Notes: generated by a model from the letters alone, not told the origin. Counted from the first letter of the stretch, positions 16,375 through 25,398 are shown. The stretch is 64,000 nt of DNA from Flavobacteriaceae bacterium (GCA_002694465.1 NZMG01000030.1:67488-131487); one strand, 5' to 3'. Translations and numbers: made by a program.

Positions 16375-19011
16375 ATGAAGATTCGGGAAATAAATGCCAT
16401 GCGCGGCCCAAACTATTGGTCGGTTCGTCGCCATAAATTAATCGTTATGGTATTGGATTTGGAGGACATGGAGGAGCGACCCTCAAATAAAATAGACGGA
16501 TTTAAAGAAAGGCTTGAAAAAATGTTTCCCACAATGTATAGTCATCGATGTTCGGTAGGGGAACCAGGTGGTTTTTTCCAACGGGTTGAGGAAGGAACAT
16601 GGATGGGCCATATTATAGAACACATCGCTCTAGAAATACAAACCCTTGCGGGAATGGATACTGGCTTTGGAAGAACTCGTGACTATGGAGAAAAAGGAGT
16701 GTATAATGTAGTGTTTTCATATATCGAAGAATCTGTTGGTAGATACGCTGCAAAAGCTTCCGTAGCCATTTGTGAAGCGTTAATAGAAGGAAAAGAATAC
16801 GATTTAGAAGACGACATTCAGCGCATGAGAGAACTTCGTGAGGCCGAACGGTTGGGTCCAAGTACAGGTTCTATTGTTGAGGAAGCTGCCAGTAGAGGAA
16901 TTCCGTGGATTCGATTAAATAAGTATTCCCTTTGCCAGTTGGGCTACGGTGCTAATCAAAAAAGAATTCAAGCCACTGTGACCAGTGAAACTTCTAGTAT
17001 TGGCGTAGAAATAGCGTGTGACAAAGAAGATACCAAATTTTTATTAGAACAAGCAGAAGTCGAGGTGCCTCGAGGCGATATTATTCGTCGGGAAAGTAGC
17101 CTTGAAGAAGCGTGTAATTATGTTGGTTATCCTTTAGTTGTAAAACCCGTTGGAGGAAACCACGGAAGAGGAATTACGGTCAACATAAAAAAATATGAAG
17201 ATGCTTTGGTGGCATTTCGTGCCGCAAAAGAAGTTTCAAATGTAGTAATCATTGAAAAATTTATTACAGGGGAAGACTATAGAATTTTAGTTATCAACTA
17301 CAAATTAGTAGCGGCGGCAAAACGAACCCCTGCCCATGTTATTGGAGATGGAAAATCCACAGTTAAGCAACTTGTAGATAAAGTGAATGAAGATCCTCGA
17401 AGAGGGTATGGTCACGAAAATGTATTAACACAAATTACCATTAACGATTTAACAAGAACAATAATTGCGGCTAAAGGATATACGGAGGATTCTGTAATTC
17501 CATTAGGGGAGCGACTCATTTTGAAGGATACAGCCAATTTAAGTACAGGCGGAACTGCCGAGGATGTAACAGATATCATGCATCCAGAAAATGTAGAAAT
17601 GGCAGAACGAATTGCTAGGATAATAGACCTCGATATTTGCGGAATTGATGTAATGACTACGGATATTAGTCAGCCGCTATCCGAAACTGGAGGGGCCGTA
17701 TTAGAAGTCAATGCTGGGCCAGGATTTAGAATGCACTTGGCTCCAACCTCTGGGTTACCACGTAATGTTGCGGCTCCAGTGGTTGATAAATTGTTCCCTA
17801 AGATGGGCGATACGGGTAGAATTCCTATTATTGCTATTACAGGAACTAACGGAAAAACGACAACAAGTAGACTTATCGCTCACATTGCAAAAATGAATGG
17901 CTATCGTGTGGGATATACCACAAGCGATGGGGTGTACATTCAAAACAGGTTATTAATGAAGGGTGATTGTACAGGCCCAGCTAGTGCAGAATTTGTATTA
18001 AAAGACCCAACAGTAAATTTTGCGGTTTTGGAATGCGCCCGAGGTGGTTTGCTTAGGGCTGGCTTAGGGTTTCATAAATGCGATGTAGGGATTGTGACCA
18101 ACGTAGAAGCAGATCATTTAGGGTTAAAAGGAATCCATACCATTGAACAATTGGCAAAAGTAAAAGGAGTCATTCCCGAAACCGTATTACCAGATGGGTA
18201 TGCTATTTTAAATGCCGATGATGATTTGGTGTATGATATGCGAAGAACGGTAAACTGCAATGTAGCCTTATTCTCTATGGATGAAGAAAATCCGCGAATT
18301 CAAGCCATGCAACGCCTTGGCGGCATTACTGCTGTGTATGAAAATGGCTTTGTAACCATTTGTAGAGGGGTGTGGAAAATGCGGATTATGCGTGCCGAAC
18401 AAATTCCTTTAACGTATGGCGGAAGAGCTTTATTCATGATTAAAAATGTCTTAGCTGCTGTGCTTGCGGCTCATGTTCGAGGTGTAAGTAATCAAGATAT
18501 AAAGGCGGCTTTAGAAACTTTTATCCCTTCGGCTTCTCAAACTCCAGGGAGGTTAAATTTATTTCATTTTGAAAATTTTAAAGTGCTATTAGATTATGCA
18601 CATAACCCAGCAGGAATGCGTGCCTTGAAGGAATTTACGGATACCATTGAATGTTCTAAAAAAGTAGGGATAATTGCAGGTGTAGGAGATAGGAGAGTAG
18701 AAGATAACAACGAAATGGGAAGCCTAGCTGCCGAAATGTTTGATGAAATTATAATAAGACAGGATAAGCGATTACGAGGTAAAACAGAAGCTGAATTAAT
18801 TAAAATGTTGAATGATGGAATTCAAATGAAAGATCCTAATAAGAAAACGACCATCATTCCTTCCGAAAAAGAAGCCATTACCTACGCTGTAAATCACGCA
18901 GAAAAAGATTCTCTTATTGTGTTGTGTAGTGATGTAATTCCTGATGCGTTAGATTTAGTGAAACGATTTAAAGAGCAGGATGCTCAAGGTGTTACTAAGT
19001 TTACACTATAA
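16375..19011 (+). CDS. cphA: Cyanophycin synthetase
   Basis: ATP-dependent, ribosome-independent synthesis of cyanophycin, a nitrogen-storage polymer of poly-Asp carrying Arg side groups. The 878 residues show the three-part family layout: N-terminal domain (about 1-160), ATP-grasp domain (about 210-475, with VGYPLVVKPVGGNHGRGITV and LEVNAGPGFRMHLAP) that adds Asp, and a Mur-ligase-like domain from about 485 with P-loop ITGTNGKTTTSRLIAHI, ECARGGLLRAGL and LDYAHNPAGM that adds Arg. Length matches functional synthetases. It is divergent from cyanophycinase over a spacer of less than 100 bases. Confidence 0.95.
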   Translation: MKIREINAMRGPNYWSVRRHKLIVMVLDLEDMEERPSNKIDGFKERLEKMFPTMYSHRCSVGEPGGFFQRVEEGTWMGHIIEHIALEIQTLAGMDTGFGRTRDYGEKGVYNVVFSYIEESVGRYAAKASVAICEALIEGKEYDLEDDIQRMRELREAERLGPSTGSIVEEAASRGIPWIRLNKYSLCQLGYGANQKRIQATVTSETSSIGVEIACDKEDTKFLLEQAEVEVPRGDIIRRESSLEEACNYVGYPLVVKPVGGNHGRGITVNIKKYEDALVAFRAAKEVSNVVIIEKFITGEDYRILVINYKLVAAAKRTPAHVIGDGKSTVKQLVDKVNEDPRRGYGHENVLTQITINDLTRTIIAAKGYTEDSVIPLGERLILKDTANLSTGGTAEDVTDIMHPENVEMAERIARIIDLDICGIDVMTTDISQPLSETGGAVLEVNAGPGFRMHLAPTSGLPRNVAAPVVDKLFPKMGDTGRIPIIAITGTNGKTTTSRLIAHIAKMNGYRVGYTTSDGVYIQNRLLMKGDCTGPASAEFVLKDPTVNFAVLECARGGLLRAGLGFHKCDVGIVTNVEADHLGLKGIHTIEQLAKVKGVIPETVLPDGYAILNADDDLVYDMRRTVNCNVALFSMDEENPRIQAMQRLGGITAVYENGFVTICRGVWKMRIMRAEQIPLTYGGRALFMIKNVLAAVLAAHVRGVSNQDIKAALETFIPSASQTPGRLNLFHFENFKVLLDYAHNPAGMRALKEFTDTIECSKKVGIIAGVGDRRVEDNNEMGSLAAEMFDEIIIRQDKRLRGKTEAELIKMLNDGIQMKDPNKKTTIIPSEKEAITYAVNHAEKDSLIVLCSDVIPDALDLVKRFKEQDAQGVTKFTL

Positions 19012-19017
19012 TTAAAA

Positions 19018-19043
19018 ACCCCCATCTAAAACTAGATGGGGGT
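19018..19043. terminator. Bidirectional terminator between cphA and the cytochrome gene
   Basis: Perfect 11-bp stem ACCCCCATCTA/TAGATGGGGGT with a 4-base loop between two convergent genes. T-rich sequence follows on both strands, better on the minus strand (TTTTTAAT). Confidence 0.85.
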
Positions 19044-19056
19044 AATCTTTTATGCT

Positions 19057-19653
19057 TTACATGGCGGGAGGTGGAATATAAGCTGGCACCACATTTTCAA
19101 TAGGTTTTGTGGACATTAAAAATTCATAAATAGCTTTAAGATCATCCTCTTCCAATAAATTTAAAGACTCCCAAGGCATAGGAGGCATTACAGGGCGACT
19201 GTTTTCCATCCCTTTATACTTTCCTTCCGTAATAGATTTTTTAAATTGTTCGAAGCTCCAAGTGCCAATCCCAGATTCATCGGAGGTAATATTAGCACTA
19301 AAACTAACCCCCCAAGGCCCCACTGCGGCAGTTAGATCATTGTTTAATAATATCCATTTTCCTGGGCCAAGGACATCTTTATTAATTTCAGCTATAGAAT
19401 CGGTAGCTGGAAAACCCATAAAACGACGATCCATATCTGGAATTGGGCCATGATCCGTCATTTTTTTTGGTGTGTGACAATGATCACACCCAATAGTGTT
19501 TACGAGGTATTCTCCTCTTTTTACTAAATCTTCTTTTGATAAAGAAACGTTTTCATTTTCTTTTTTTTCTGAATATTCACTTTTTGAATTATTACAATTT
19601 GAAAAAGAAAATAACATGAAAATGCTGAGGGTAAATGTTAAAATTGTTTTCAT
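19057..19653 (-). CDS. Cytochrome c-type lipoprotein
   Basis: A 198-residue exported monohaem cytochrome. The signal peptide ends at Cys20 (FSFSNC), so it is likely lipid-anchored on the periplasmic or outer face. The single haem site is CDHCH at residues 56-60 (VNTIGCDHCHTPKK), and the conserved RPVMPPMPW near the C-terminus can supply the axial Met. The TIGCDHCHTPK and PMPWESL pattern resembles small sulfite- or alcohol-dehydrogenase-associated cytochromes, but no partner oxidoreductase is adjacent. The electron donor is unknown. Confidence 0.8.
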   Translation of the reverse strand: MKTILTFTLSIFMLFSFSNCNNSKSEYSEKKENENVSLSKEDLVKRGEYLVNTIGCDHCHTPKKMTDHGPIPDMDRRFMGFPATDSIAEINKDVLGPGKWILLNNDLTAAVGPWGVSFSANITSDESGIGTWSFEQFKKSITEGKYKGMENSRPVMPPMPWESLNLLEEDDLKAIYEFLMSTKPIENVVPAYIPPPAM

Positions 19654-19696
19654 ATTGGTTTGTTTTTTAGTTAGTTAAAGATATTAAATTAGTTGT

Positions 19697-19725
19697 AAAA
19701 AGCCGCTCCCAATAGCGGCTTTTTT
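19697..19725 (-). terminator. Terminator after fibre protein A
   Basis: Arms AAAAAGCCGCT and AGCGGCTTTTTT with a 6-base loop. Closely similar in sequence to the terminator at 25365-25396 behind the second fibre gene. Confidence 0.9.
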
Positions 19726-19759
19726 CTCAAAACATAGTTGTATTATAAACCTCAACTAT
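19726..19759 (-). repeat. 3'-end element shared by the two fibre genes (copy 1)
   Basis: Directly after the stop codon lies a short inverted repeat ATAGTTG/CAACTAT with a 12-base loop, then TATGTTTTGAG on the minus strand. The same arrangement occurs after the second fibre gene at 25399-25434. The terminal CTCAAAACATA (plus strand) is the exact reverse complement of TATGTTTTGAG at 22768-22778 in the 5' leader of the same gene. Confidence 0.7.
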
Positions 19760-22700
19760 TTATCGGATTCGTTCTACTTCAAAAGTTGTATATCTAATGT
19801 CAGAGGTTATTGAGATAGAAGAATATGCAAGCATATAAACCTCTATATAATCTCCTGCAGATAGTAATTCAATAGTACTCACCAAACGAGATACATACCC
19901 AGACCCATGGTGATCTCTTCTTTCGTATTTTACAGGAGTACCATTAACATGAATGGCAACCACAAATGAGTCGCTTGAGGTATTATTGATTGTAGAGATA
20001 ATATTTGCTTCGATACTATAATAACCATCTTCTGTAACTTCAAACCTATCGGTTGTAGTATTAAAATTGCTGCCAAGGTCAAAAGTTGTAGCATCGAAAT
20101 TCATTTTGGTCCAACTTAACGATGGGATGGTTTGACTGCTAGTTAATCTCATTTTTGCCAAGGCAAAATTGCTAGGAGAATCTTCCCAGTTAGTAACCCC
20201 AGAGCCATCTGTAGTTAATATTTGCCCATTGGTGCCGTCTGCAGAAGGCATTAAGTAACGGTTAGTTGTTCCGTCCCCCAGCGAAGTTCTTCCAATAAAA
20301 TAGGCCGCATAATCATCACCAGATTGCACATCACTGTACAACCCATAACCAACACTGCCAGGTGCTGTTACTTTGGTATATACTCCATATTTTGTAGAAG
20401 TTCTGGTGCCGCCTACATCACTTTTAATTCCGTAATAAGTACTTCCCGAACCATCAATGTCCAAATCTACTACTAACCCGTATCGGTCTCCCCCAACATT
20501 GTTTGCTTGTGAAACCTCATATAAAACTCCATAAGTGTTAGTCATAGAACCGGGATTAGTAACATACAGTCCAGCTGCTCGATTGGATGGCACATTAGAA
20601 TAATAACCCAAATTTGCCGTCATTTCACCTCTATTGTTATAGGTGGAAATGGACGATCTAGTTCCAGTGGTTGAACCTGAATTTTGTGATACCGATAACC
20701 CATTAGATACGCCATAATTAGTAGTAATAACCATAGCATCTCCAAAACTACTAGAAGGAGCAATATCCACAGAGCTTTCAGTACTTGCAACACTATATCC
20801 ACCTGCCGAAAATTTGTAGTTTTGATTTGCTCTATTAACCAGCACATTTCCGGTATTTCTTAATACATTACCCCCTGAAACGACCCAGTCGTCATCACTA
20901 ATCGCAGAGGGGTCTACAAAAGAAAGTTGGCCAGTACCATTAGTTTGTAATATATATCCACTAGTACCATCTACAGTTGGGAAAGCATAGCCAGTCCCAG
21001 TTGGATTTCCTATTTGAAATTCACTATTGGTTCTTAGGATGTTAGTGTCAAATTCACCATAAATAAGTGCTCCGTTTTCGTCGGCATTGGAATTTTCTAT
21101 ATACAGTTTATTGTCACTCGCTACATTATAACCAGAGCGATAACCTATAAAAACATTTGAATTACCTAAACTGTTCCTTCCAGAATCAATTCCTAATGCA
21201 GTGTTGTTTACCCCAGTTAAATTTTCAAAGAGTGAGTAAGCACCAATAGCCAGATTCAAATTTCCAGTTTGGTTCTTTAAAAGAGAATAGGTTCCAATAC
21301 CTATATTATAGAATCCAGAGGTGTTATTTTGTAGTGCTTGATGCCCTAAAGCTAAATTTGAATATCCATCTATATTCTTTTGTAAACTAACCCATCCTAA
21401 TGAAATATTAGCATTTCCATCTATATTATCACGTTGCGATTGATAACCTAGTGCAATATTCCAAAACCCTTGGGTGTTACTATTTAATGCTTCAAATCCA
21501 ACTCCAACATTTTGATTATCTGTTCCATCATCATTTGCTCCCGCCCCAACTCCTAAAAAGATTGATGACCCATTATTTGTTCCGTCATTATCACTTTTTC
21601 CATCGGTGAGGTCGTCTATTTTTTCGGCTCCAGTTGAAGGTGTAGCAAAGCTAATTTGCCCAGCCCCATCAGTCGTAAGTATTTGTCCTGAGGATCCATC
21701 AACGGTTGGAAAAGCATAACCAGTACCGGTTGGATTTCCTATTTGGAATTGGCCATTGGTTCGTAAAATGTCATTATCAAATTCACCGTAAATAAGTGCG
21801 CCGTTTTCATCGGCACTGGTATTTTCTATCCAAAGGGTATTACTTCCGGTATGAAAATACCCTGCTTGACGCCCTAAGTAAACATTATAATTTCCTGTTG
21901 AACTACGCCCTGAATTAGACCCAATGGCAATATTATATAACCCTAAGGTACTAAGAAATAGTGCTCTATTCCCAATGGCAATATTCCTTCCCCCTCCCAC
22001 AAGAGAAAATAAAGATTCTTCACCAATAGCAATACTCCCAATGCCAGCAGAATTACTATAAAGAGATTGATCGCCAAGAGCAATATTCTGAGATCCACTA
22101 AAATTGGAAAACAATGCTTGATACCCATTTGCAACATTGTAATCACCACGATTGGAATATAAAGCTTGATAGCCTATAGCCGAGTTATAATCGCCTCCTA
22201 AATTTGAAAAAAGAGACTGAAACCCAAAACTAGCATTTCCAATTCCTGAGGTATTTGAAAACAAGGTTTGAAAACCAATGGCAGTATTTTCAGGTCCTGT
22301 TGTTGTAGCATTCATCGATTCAAAACCGATACCTACATTCCTGTTGTCACTACCATCATCTGCTACTCCTGCATCTACTCCTAAAAAAATGGAAGATCCA
22401 TTTTGTGTGCCATCATTATCACTTTTCCCATCGGTTAGATCATCAATTTTTTGAGCACCACTACCTCCAACACTAACCCATGAGGCAGGTCCGGCATTGT
22501 TGTCCCAATAGTAGAATCCCGGAGGATTTCCACCAGATGCTGTAGTCAAATAAACTAACATGCCTTGTTGTGCAGCAGTAGGAGAAGTGGCTGGAAATGA
22601 GTCAATTCTTGGAATTAAAATTCCATCGTTATTAGCAGGGGTTGCTACATTACTTGCCGAAATATCCAAAGTAGCATTAGGATTAGTGTTTCCAATACCC

Positions 22701-22762
22701 ACTTGCGAGAGTAGCGTGTAGCTTATTTGGGATAAGACTACAAAAAGAACGATTTTTTTCAT
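19760..22762 (-). CDS. Large secreted fibre protein A: YadA-like head repeats, C1q-like C-terminus
   Basis: A 1000-residue secreted protein, unnamed. Signal peptide (about 1-19) then the mature start QVGIGNTNPNATLDI, shared with two other proteins in this window. Residues about 103-376 and 379-614 are a tandem duplication: each opens with KIDDLTDGKSDNDGT, continues with 13-15-residue repeats such as NTAIGFQTLFSNTSG and NIALGYQSQ that look like trimeric YadA-type heads, and closes with ENGALIYGEFD and IGNPTGTGYAFPTVDG. A region rich in YGLYSDV-type motifs follows (about 620-830), then a C1q/TNF-like jelly roll (about 865-1000: FNTTTDRFEVTEDGYYSI, LLSAGDYIEVY). No membrane anchor or T9SS C-terminal signal was seen. 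Probably a trimeric surface or extracellular fibre. Confidence 0.7.
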   Translation of the reverse strand: MKKIVLFVVLSQISYTLLSQVGIGNTNPNATLDISASNVATPANNDGILIPRIDSFPATSPTAAQQGMLVYLTTASGGNPPGFYYWDNNAGPASWVSVGGSGAQKIDDLTDGKSDNDGTQNGSSIFLGVDAGVADDGSDNRNVGIGFESMNATTTGPENTAIGFQTLFSNTSGIGNASFGFQSLFSNLGGDYNSAIGYQALYSNRGDYNVANGYQALFSNFSGSQNIALGDQSLYSNSAGIGSIAIGEESLFSLVGGGRNIAIGNRALFLSTLGLYNIAIGSNSGRSSTGNYNVYLGRQAGYFHTGSNTLWIENTSADENGALIYGEFDNDILRTNGQFQIGNPTGTGYAFPTVDGSSGQILTTDGAGQISFATPSTGAEKIDDLTDGKSDNDGTNNGSSIFLGVGAGANDDGTDNQNVGVGFEALNSNTQGFWNIALGYQSQRDNIDGNANISLGWVSLQKNIDGYSNLALGHQALQNNTSGFYNIGIGTYSLLKNQTGNLNLAIGAYSLFENLTGVNNTALGIDSGRNSLGNSNVFIGYRSGYNVASDNKLYIENSNADENGALIYGEFDTNILRTNSEFQIGNPTGTGYAFPTVDGTSGYILQTNGTGQLSFVDPSAISDDDWVVSGGNVLRNTGNVLVNRANQNYKFSAGGYSVASTESSVDIAPSSSFGDAMVITTNYGVSNGLSVSQNSGSTTGTRSSISTYNNRGEMTANLGYYSNVPSNRAAGLYVTNPGSMTNTYGVLYEVSQANNVGGDRYGLVVDLDIDGSGSTYYGIKSDVGGTRTSTKYGVYTKVTAPGSVGYGLYSDVQSGDDYAAYFIGRTSLGDGTTNRYLMPSADGTNGQILTTDGSGVTNWEDSPSNFALAKMRLTSSQTIPSLSWTKMNFDATTFDLGSNFNTTTDRFEVTEDGYYSIEANIISTINNTSSDSFVVAIHVNGTPVKYERRDHHGSGYVSRLVSTIELLSAGDYIEVYMLAYSSISITSDIRYTTFEVERIR
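20921..22456 (-). repeat. Two tandem copies of a ~250-residue module inside fibre protein A
   Basis: Coding module 1 (22456-21635) and module 2 (21628-20921) start and end with nearly identical protein segments, while the number of head repeats between them differs. This is in-frame module duplication with repeat loss or gain. Confidence 0.75.
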
Positions 22763-22767
22763 AGTTG

Positions 22768-22778
22768 TATGTTTTGAG
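22768..22778 (-). repeat. Inverted-repeat partner in the 5' leader of fibre gene A
   Basis: TATGTTTTGAG on the plus strand, 6 bases upstream of the fibre A start codon, is the exact reverse complement of 19726-19736 downstream of its stop. In the mRNA the two ends can therefore pair over 11 bases. Confidence 0.6.
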
Positions 22779-22886
22779 TTTATCCAAGACAGTAGGTTAA
22801 GCTTTCGAATAGAACCCTATTGGGAGGGTAAAAAAAGGCACAGTCTATTATTACATTACTTATTAACGTGTACTAAAGTAAAAGGA

Positions 22887-22916
22887 ACCCAAAGAGAAGA
22901 AGTCATCCTTTTGGGT
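22887..22916 (-). terminator. Weak terminator-like hairpin after the response regulator
   Basis: ACCCAAA/TTTGGGT with a 16-base loop lies about 35 bases after the response-regulator stop. The minus-strand sequence following is only moderately T-rich (TCCTTTTACTTT), so read-through into fibre gene A is possible. Confidence 0.4.
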
Positions 22917-22950
22917 GATTTTTAATTGATTAATAATACAAGGGAAGCTT

Positions 22951-23568
22951 TTAGGTTTGAAGTAATTGCCTAATTTTTACAATGAAGGTAGCTCTAGAAT
23001 GTGCATCCAATTTTTCATAAATTTTCTGAACATGAGTTTTAATAGTGTTGACACTTACAAAGTTTTTATCTGCCATTTCAGTATTAGAACAGCCATTATA
23101 CATATCTAATAGTACTTCAAACTCTTTTTGAGTGAGTTTATTAGGTATGGAAGCATTAATAGTTTCAATGGTAAAGTTTTCAGACTTATTAAAAAGACTA
23201 TAGTTTGAAATGGCAATTTCGATGGCTGTAAACAAATCGGCTTCATCGAAAGGCTTTACCACATAGCCCATGGGTAGCGTGTGCTTTACTTTGTCAAGAA
23301 TTACTTTAGAAGAATAGGATGTGAGGTATAAAAAAGGAATTTTATAGGTTTCATTAATGATTTCGGCAATTAAAATACCATCGGTATTGTCTCCTAAGTT
23401 TATATCCAAAAGAGAAATGTCTGGAGAGGTATTCCTCAATAAATTTAGGGCATCTGCTTTTGAATGGGCAATGCCTACAATGTTATAATTTACTCGAGAA
23501 AGTAAGTCTCTAATATCTTCTGCAATAAGGGGGTCATCCTCTACAATAAGCACGTTGATTTTTGCCAT
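22951..23568 (-). CDS. LuxR/NarL-family response regulator
   Basis: DNA-binding response regulator of 205 residues. The receiver domain (about 1-125) has the acidic pair in VEDDPLI, the phosphoacceptor Asp55 in SLLDINLGD, Thr/Ser in LYLTSYSSK and Lys in GYVVKPFDEAD. The C-terminal LuxR-type helix-turn-helix (about 140-200) reads LTQKEFEVLLDMYNGCSN and SVNTIKTHVQKIYEKL. Its ATG abuts the stop of the histidine kinase gene with no gap (TAAATG), so the two are a cognate pair. Being flanked by fibre genes A and B on the same strand, it is a candidate regulator of them. Confidence 0.93.
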   Translation of the reverse strand: MAKINVLIVEDDPLIAEDIRDLLSRVNYNIVGIAHSKADALNLLRNTSPDISLLDINLGDNTDGILIAEIINETYKIPFLYLTSYSSKVILDKVKHTLPMGYVVKPFDEADLFTAIEIAISNYSLFNKSENFTIETINASIPNKLTQKEFEVLLDMYNGCSNTEMADKNFVSVNTIKTHVQKIYEKLDAHSRATFIVKIRQLLQT

Positions 23569-25323
23569 TTATACGGTTTTGTAATTTATAATATCCATGG
23601 AAACATGTGTTCCATTTTCAGATGAGTTAATAGTCAAATTAGCTTTTAGTTTTTCGCTAAAAGCTTTTATTAAACGGAAACCAAGACTTTCAGAGCGCTC
23701 AACCGAAAAATCTTTAGGAAGCCCCTTGCCATTGTCTTTTAATGAAAGATGTAACAAATTTTCAGCATCTTTGAGTGTTATTTCAATTGCTCCAGATTCT
23801 TTATTTTCAAAAGCATATTTTAGTGCGTTGCTTATTAGTTCGTTAATAATTAACCCCAAAGGGATCATGGTATCAACATCCAATTTTATTTGATCAATAT
23901 CTGTTTTAATAGCTATTTTTTTGGTGTTGGTTTTATAATTTGCGATAAGGTTTGAAGCCAATTTAGTTATGTATTCTTTTGCCTCAACACCAATTAGATT
24001 GGTGTCTTGATATAAATTTTGATGTATGAGGGCCATGGCTTTTACACGATCTCGACCTTCTTGTATGGCTTGAGAAGCCTGAGAATCGGTTATTTGTCTT
24101 TGTTGTAAGCTAAGTAAAGATGAGATTACTTGCAGATTATTTTTTACCCTATGATGAATCTCTTTTAGTAAAATATTTTTTTCCTCCACATTTGTTTCAA
24201 GAAGTTTCTTTTGACGTGCTAATAAGCTGTTCTTTTTTCGGTTTTTATAAAAGAAAAAACTAATCAATATCAACAATATTCCCAATGAGCCTAGAATGAT
24301 AAAAAGTAATTGCTCGTTCGCCTTTTTCTTTTCTAATTCTCGTTCTTTTTTTTCGGTTTGGTACTTGGTTTCTAGGTCATAAACCGTTTGATCTCTTTGG
24401 TTTTCTTTAATCTCTTCGTATAGGGTCAAATACTCTTTTTGGTGCTTTAGTGCTGTTTGAAAATCACCAAAAGCTTCATAATACAATGCCAAAGACCTGT
24501 GAATGTTGCTTTTAGCTCTTAGGGCATTTAAGTTTTCTAAGGCAATTTGTAATCGGTTAATTTTACCTTTCATTCCCACAGAATCTTTTAAAGCAGCCTT
24601 GGCTTCTACTAAATACATAATGTTCTCTTCAGAATCACTATTATCTGGATGAATTTCGGTGGCTTTTTCTAAATATGGGATTGCTTCTTTAAATTTTTCT
24701 TGACGAATAAATAAATTCCCCAAATTTGCATAGGTGCTATAGTCTAACTCCCTCCTTACATCGAGCGTTAAACTTTTTTGCATTAATTCCTCTGCTTTTT
24801 CAAAATCCTGAAGGGAAGAGTAGATACTTCCCATATTTATAAGGCACTTTTTTTGGATAACGGTATCCTCATCTTTTTTGGATCTTTCATAGGCAATGGA
24901 GTAGTATTCTAATGCCTTTTCATAATTATCTGAAGTATGAAACATCACACCCAAAGAATGGTAAATAGAGGTGGCGTATGGGAGCCCATTTTTTTCGCAA
25001 ACGGCAATACCATCAAAATAAAATTGGCTAGCTAAGTCATATTTTCCTGTTACAATTTCGTGATACAAGCCCTTACTTTCTAATGCAATAGCTTCACCCA
25101 GGGTATAATTATTTTTTTTTGAAAGGTTATATGCTCTTTTAGTAAAAATAAGCGCGCTGTCATTCTCTTCTAGGGTATATTCCCATGCTAAATCTATGTA
25201 AAGTTGAACTTTTGAAGAAATTGTCGAGGTGGTATCAATGATATTTTGAAGCCTTTGTTTTTCAGAAATATCTTGAGAAAATACAATACAAGGAAGGAAT
25301 AAAATAAAAATAAAGTATCTCAA
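23569..25323 (-). CDS. TPR-containing sensor histidine kinase (HisKA_2 type)
   Basis: A 584-residue sensor kinase. A signal-like N-terminus (RYFIFILFLPCIVFS) precedes about 300 periplasmic residues of tetratricopeptide repeats (for example ATSIYHSLGVMFHTSDNYEK and STYANLGNLFIRQEKFKEAI). A coiled coil leads to one membrane helix (about 339-360). The cytoplasmic part has the HisKA_2 phosphoacceptor segment LLKEIHHRVKNNLQVISSLL (His near residue 391) and the ATPase N box NELISNALKYAF, with DNGKGLP and GFRLI later. The start is TTG; no ATG would keep the signal peptide. Translationally adjacent to its response regulator. The signal is unknown. Confidence 0.9.
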   Translation of the reverse strand: MRYFIFILFLPCIVFSQDISEKQRLQNIIDTTSTISSKVQLYIDLAWEYTLEENDSALIFTKRAYNLSKKNNYTLGEAIALESKGLYHEIVTGKYDLASQFYFDGIAVCEKNGLPYATSIYHSLGVMFHTSDNYEKALEYYSIAYERSKKDEDTVIQKKCLINMGSIYSSLQDFEKAEELMQKSLTLDVRRELDYSTYANLGNLFIRQEKFKEAIPYLEKATEIHPDNSDSEENIMYLVEAKAALKDSVGMKGKINRLQIALENLNALRAKSNIHRSLALYYEAFGDFQTALKHQKEYLTLYEEIKENQRDQTVYDLETKYQTEKKERELEKKKANEQLLFIILGSLGILLILISFFFYKNRKKNSLLARQKKLLETNVEEKNILLKEIHHRVKNNLQVISSLLSLQQRQITDSQASQAIQEGRDRVKAMALIHQNLYQDTNLIGVEAKEYITKLASNLIANYKTNTKKIAIKTDIDQIKLDVDTMIPLGLIINELISNALKYAFENKESGAIEITLKDAENLLHLSLKDNGKGLPKDFSVERSESLGFRLIKAFSEKLKANLTINSSENGTHVSMDIINYKTV

Positions 25324-25364
25324 AACCGTTTTTAAAGATGGATTTTTAAAGTTACAGTTTTAAA

Positions 25365-25396
25365 ATAAAAAAAGCCGCTCCCAACGGCGGCTTTTT
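25365..25396 (-). terminator. Terminator after fibre protein B, just before the kinase gene
   Basis: AAAAAGCCGC/GCGGCTTTTT stem with an 8-base loop and flanking A/T runs. It sits between the fibre B stop (25431) and the kinase start (25323), leaving only about 45 bases for a separate kinase promoter. Confidence 0.85.
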
Positions 25397-25398
25397 AT

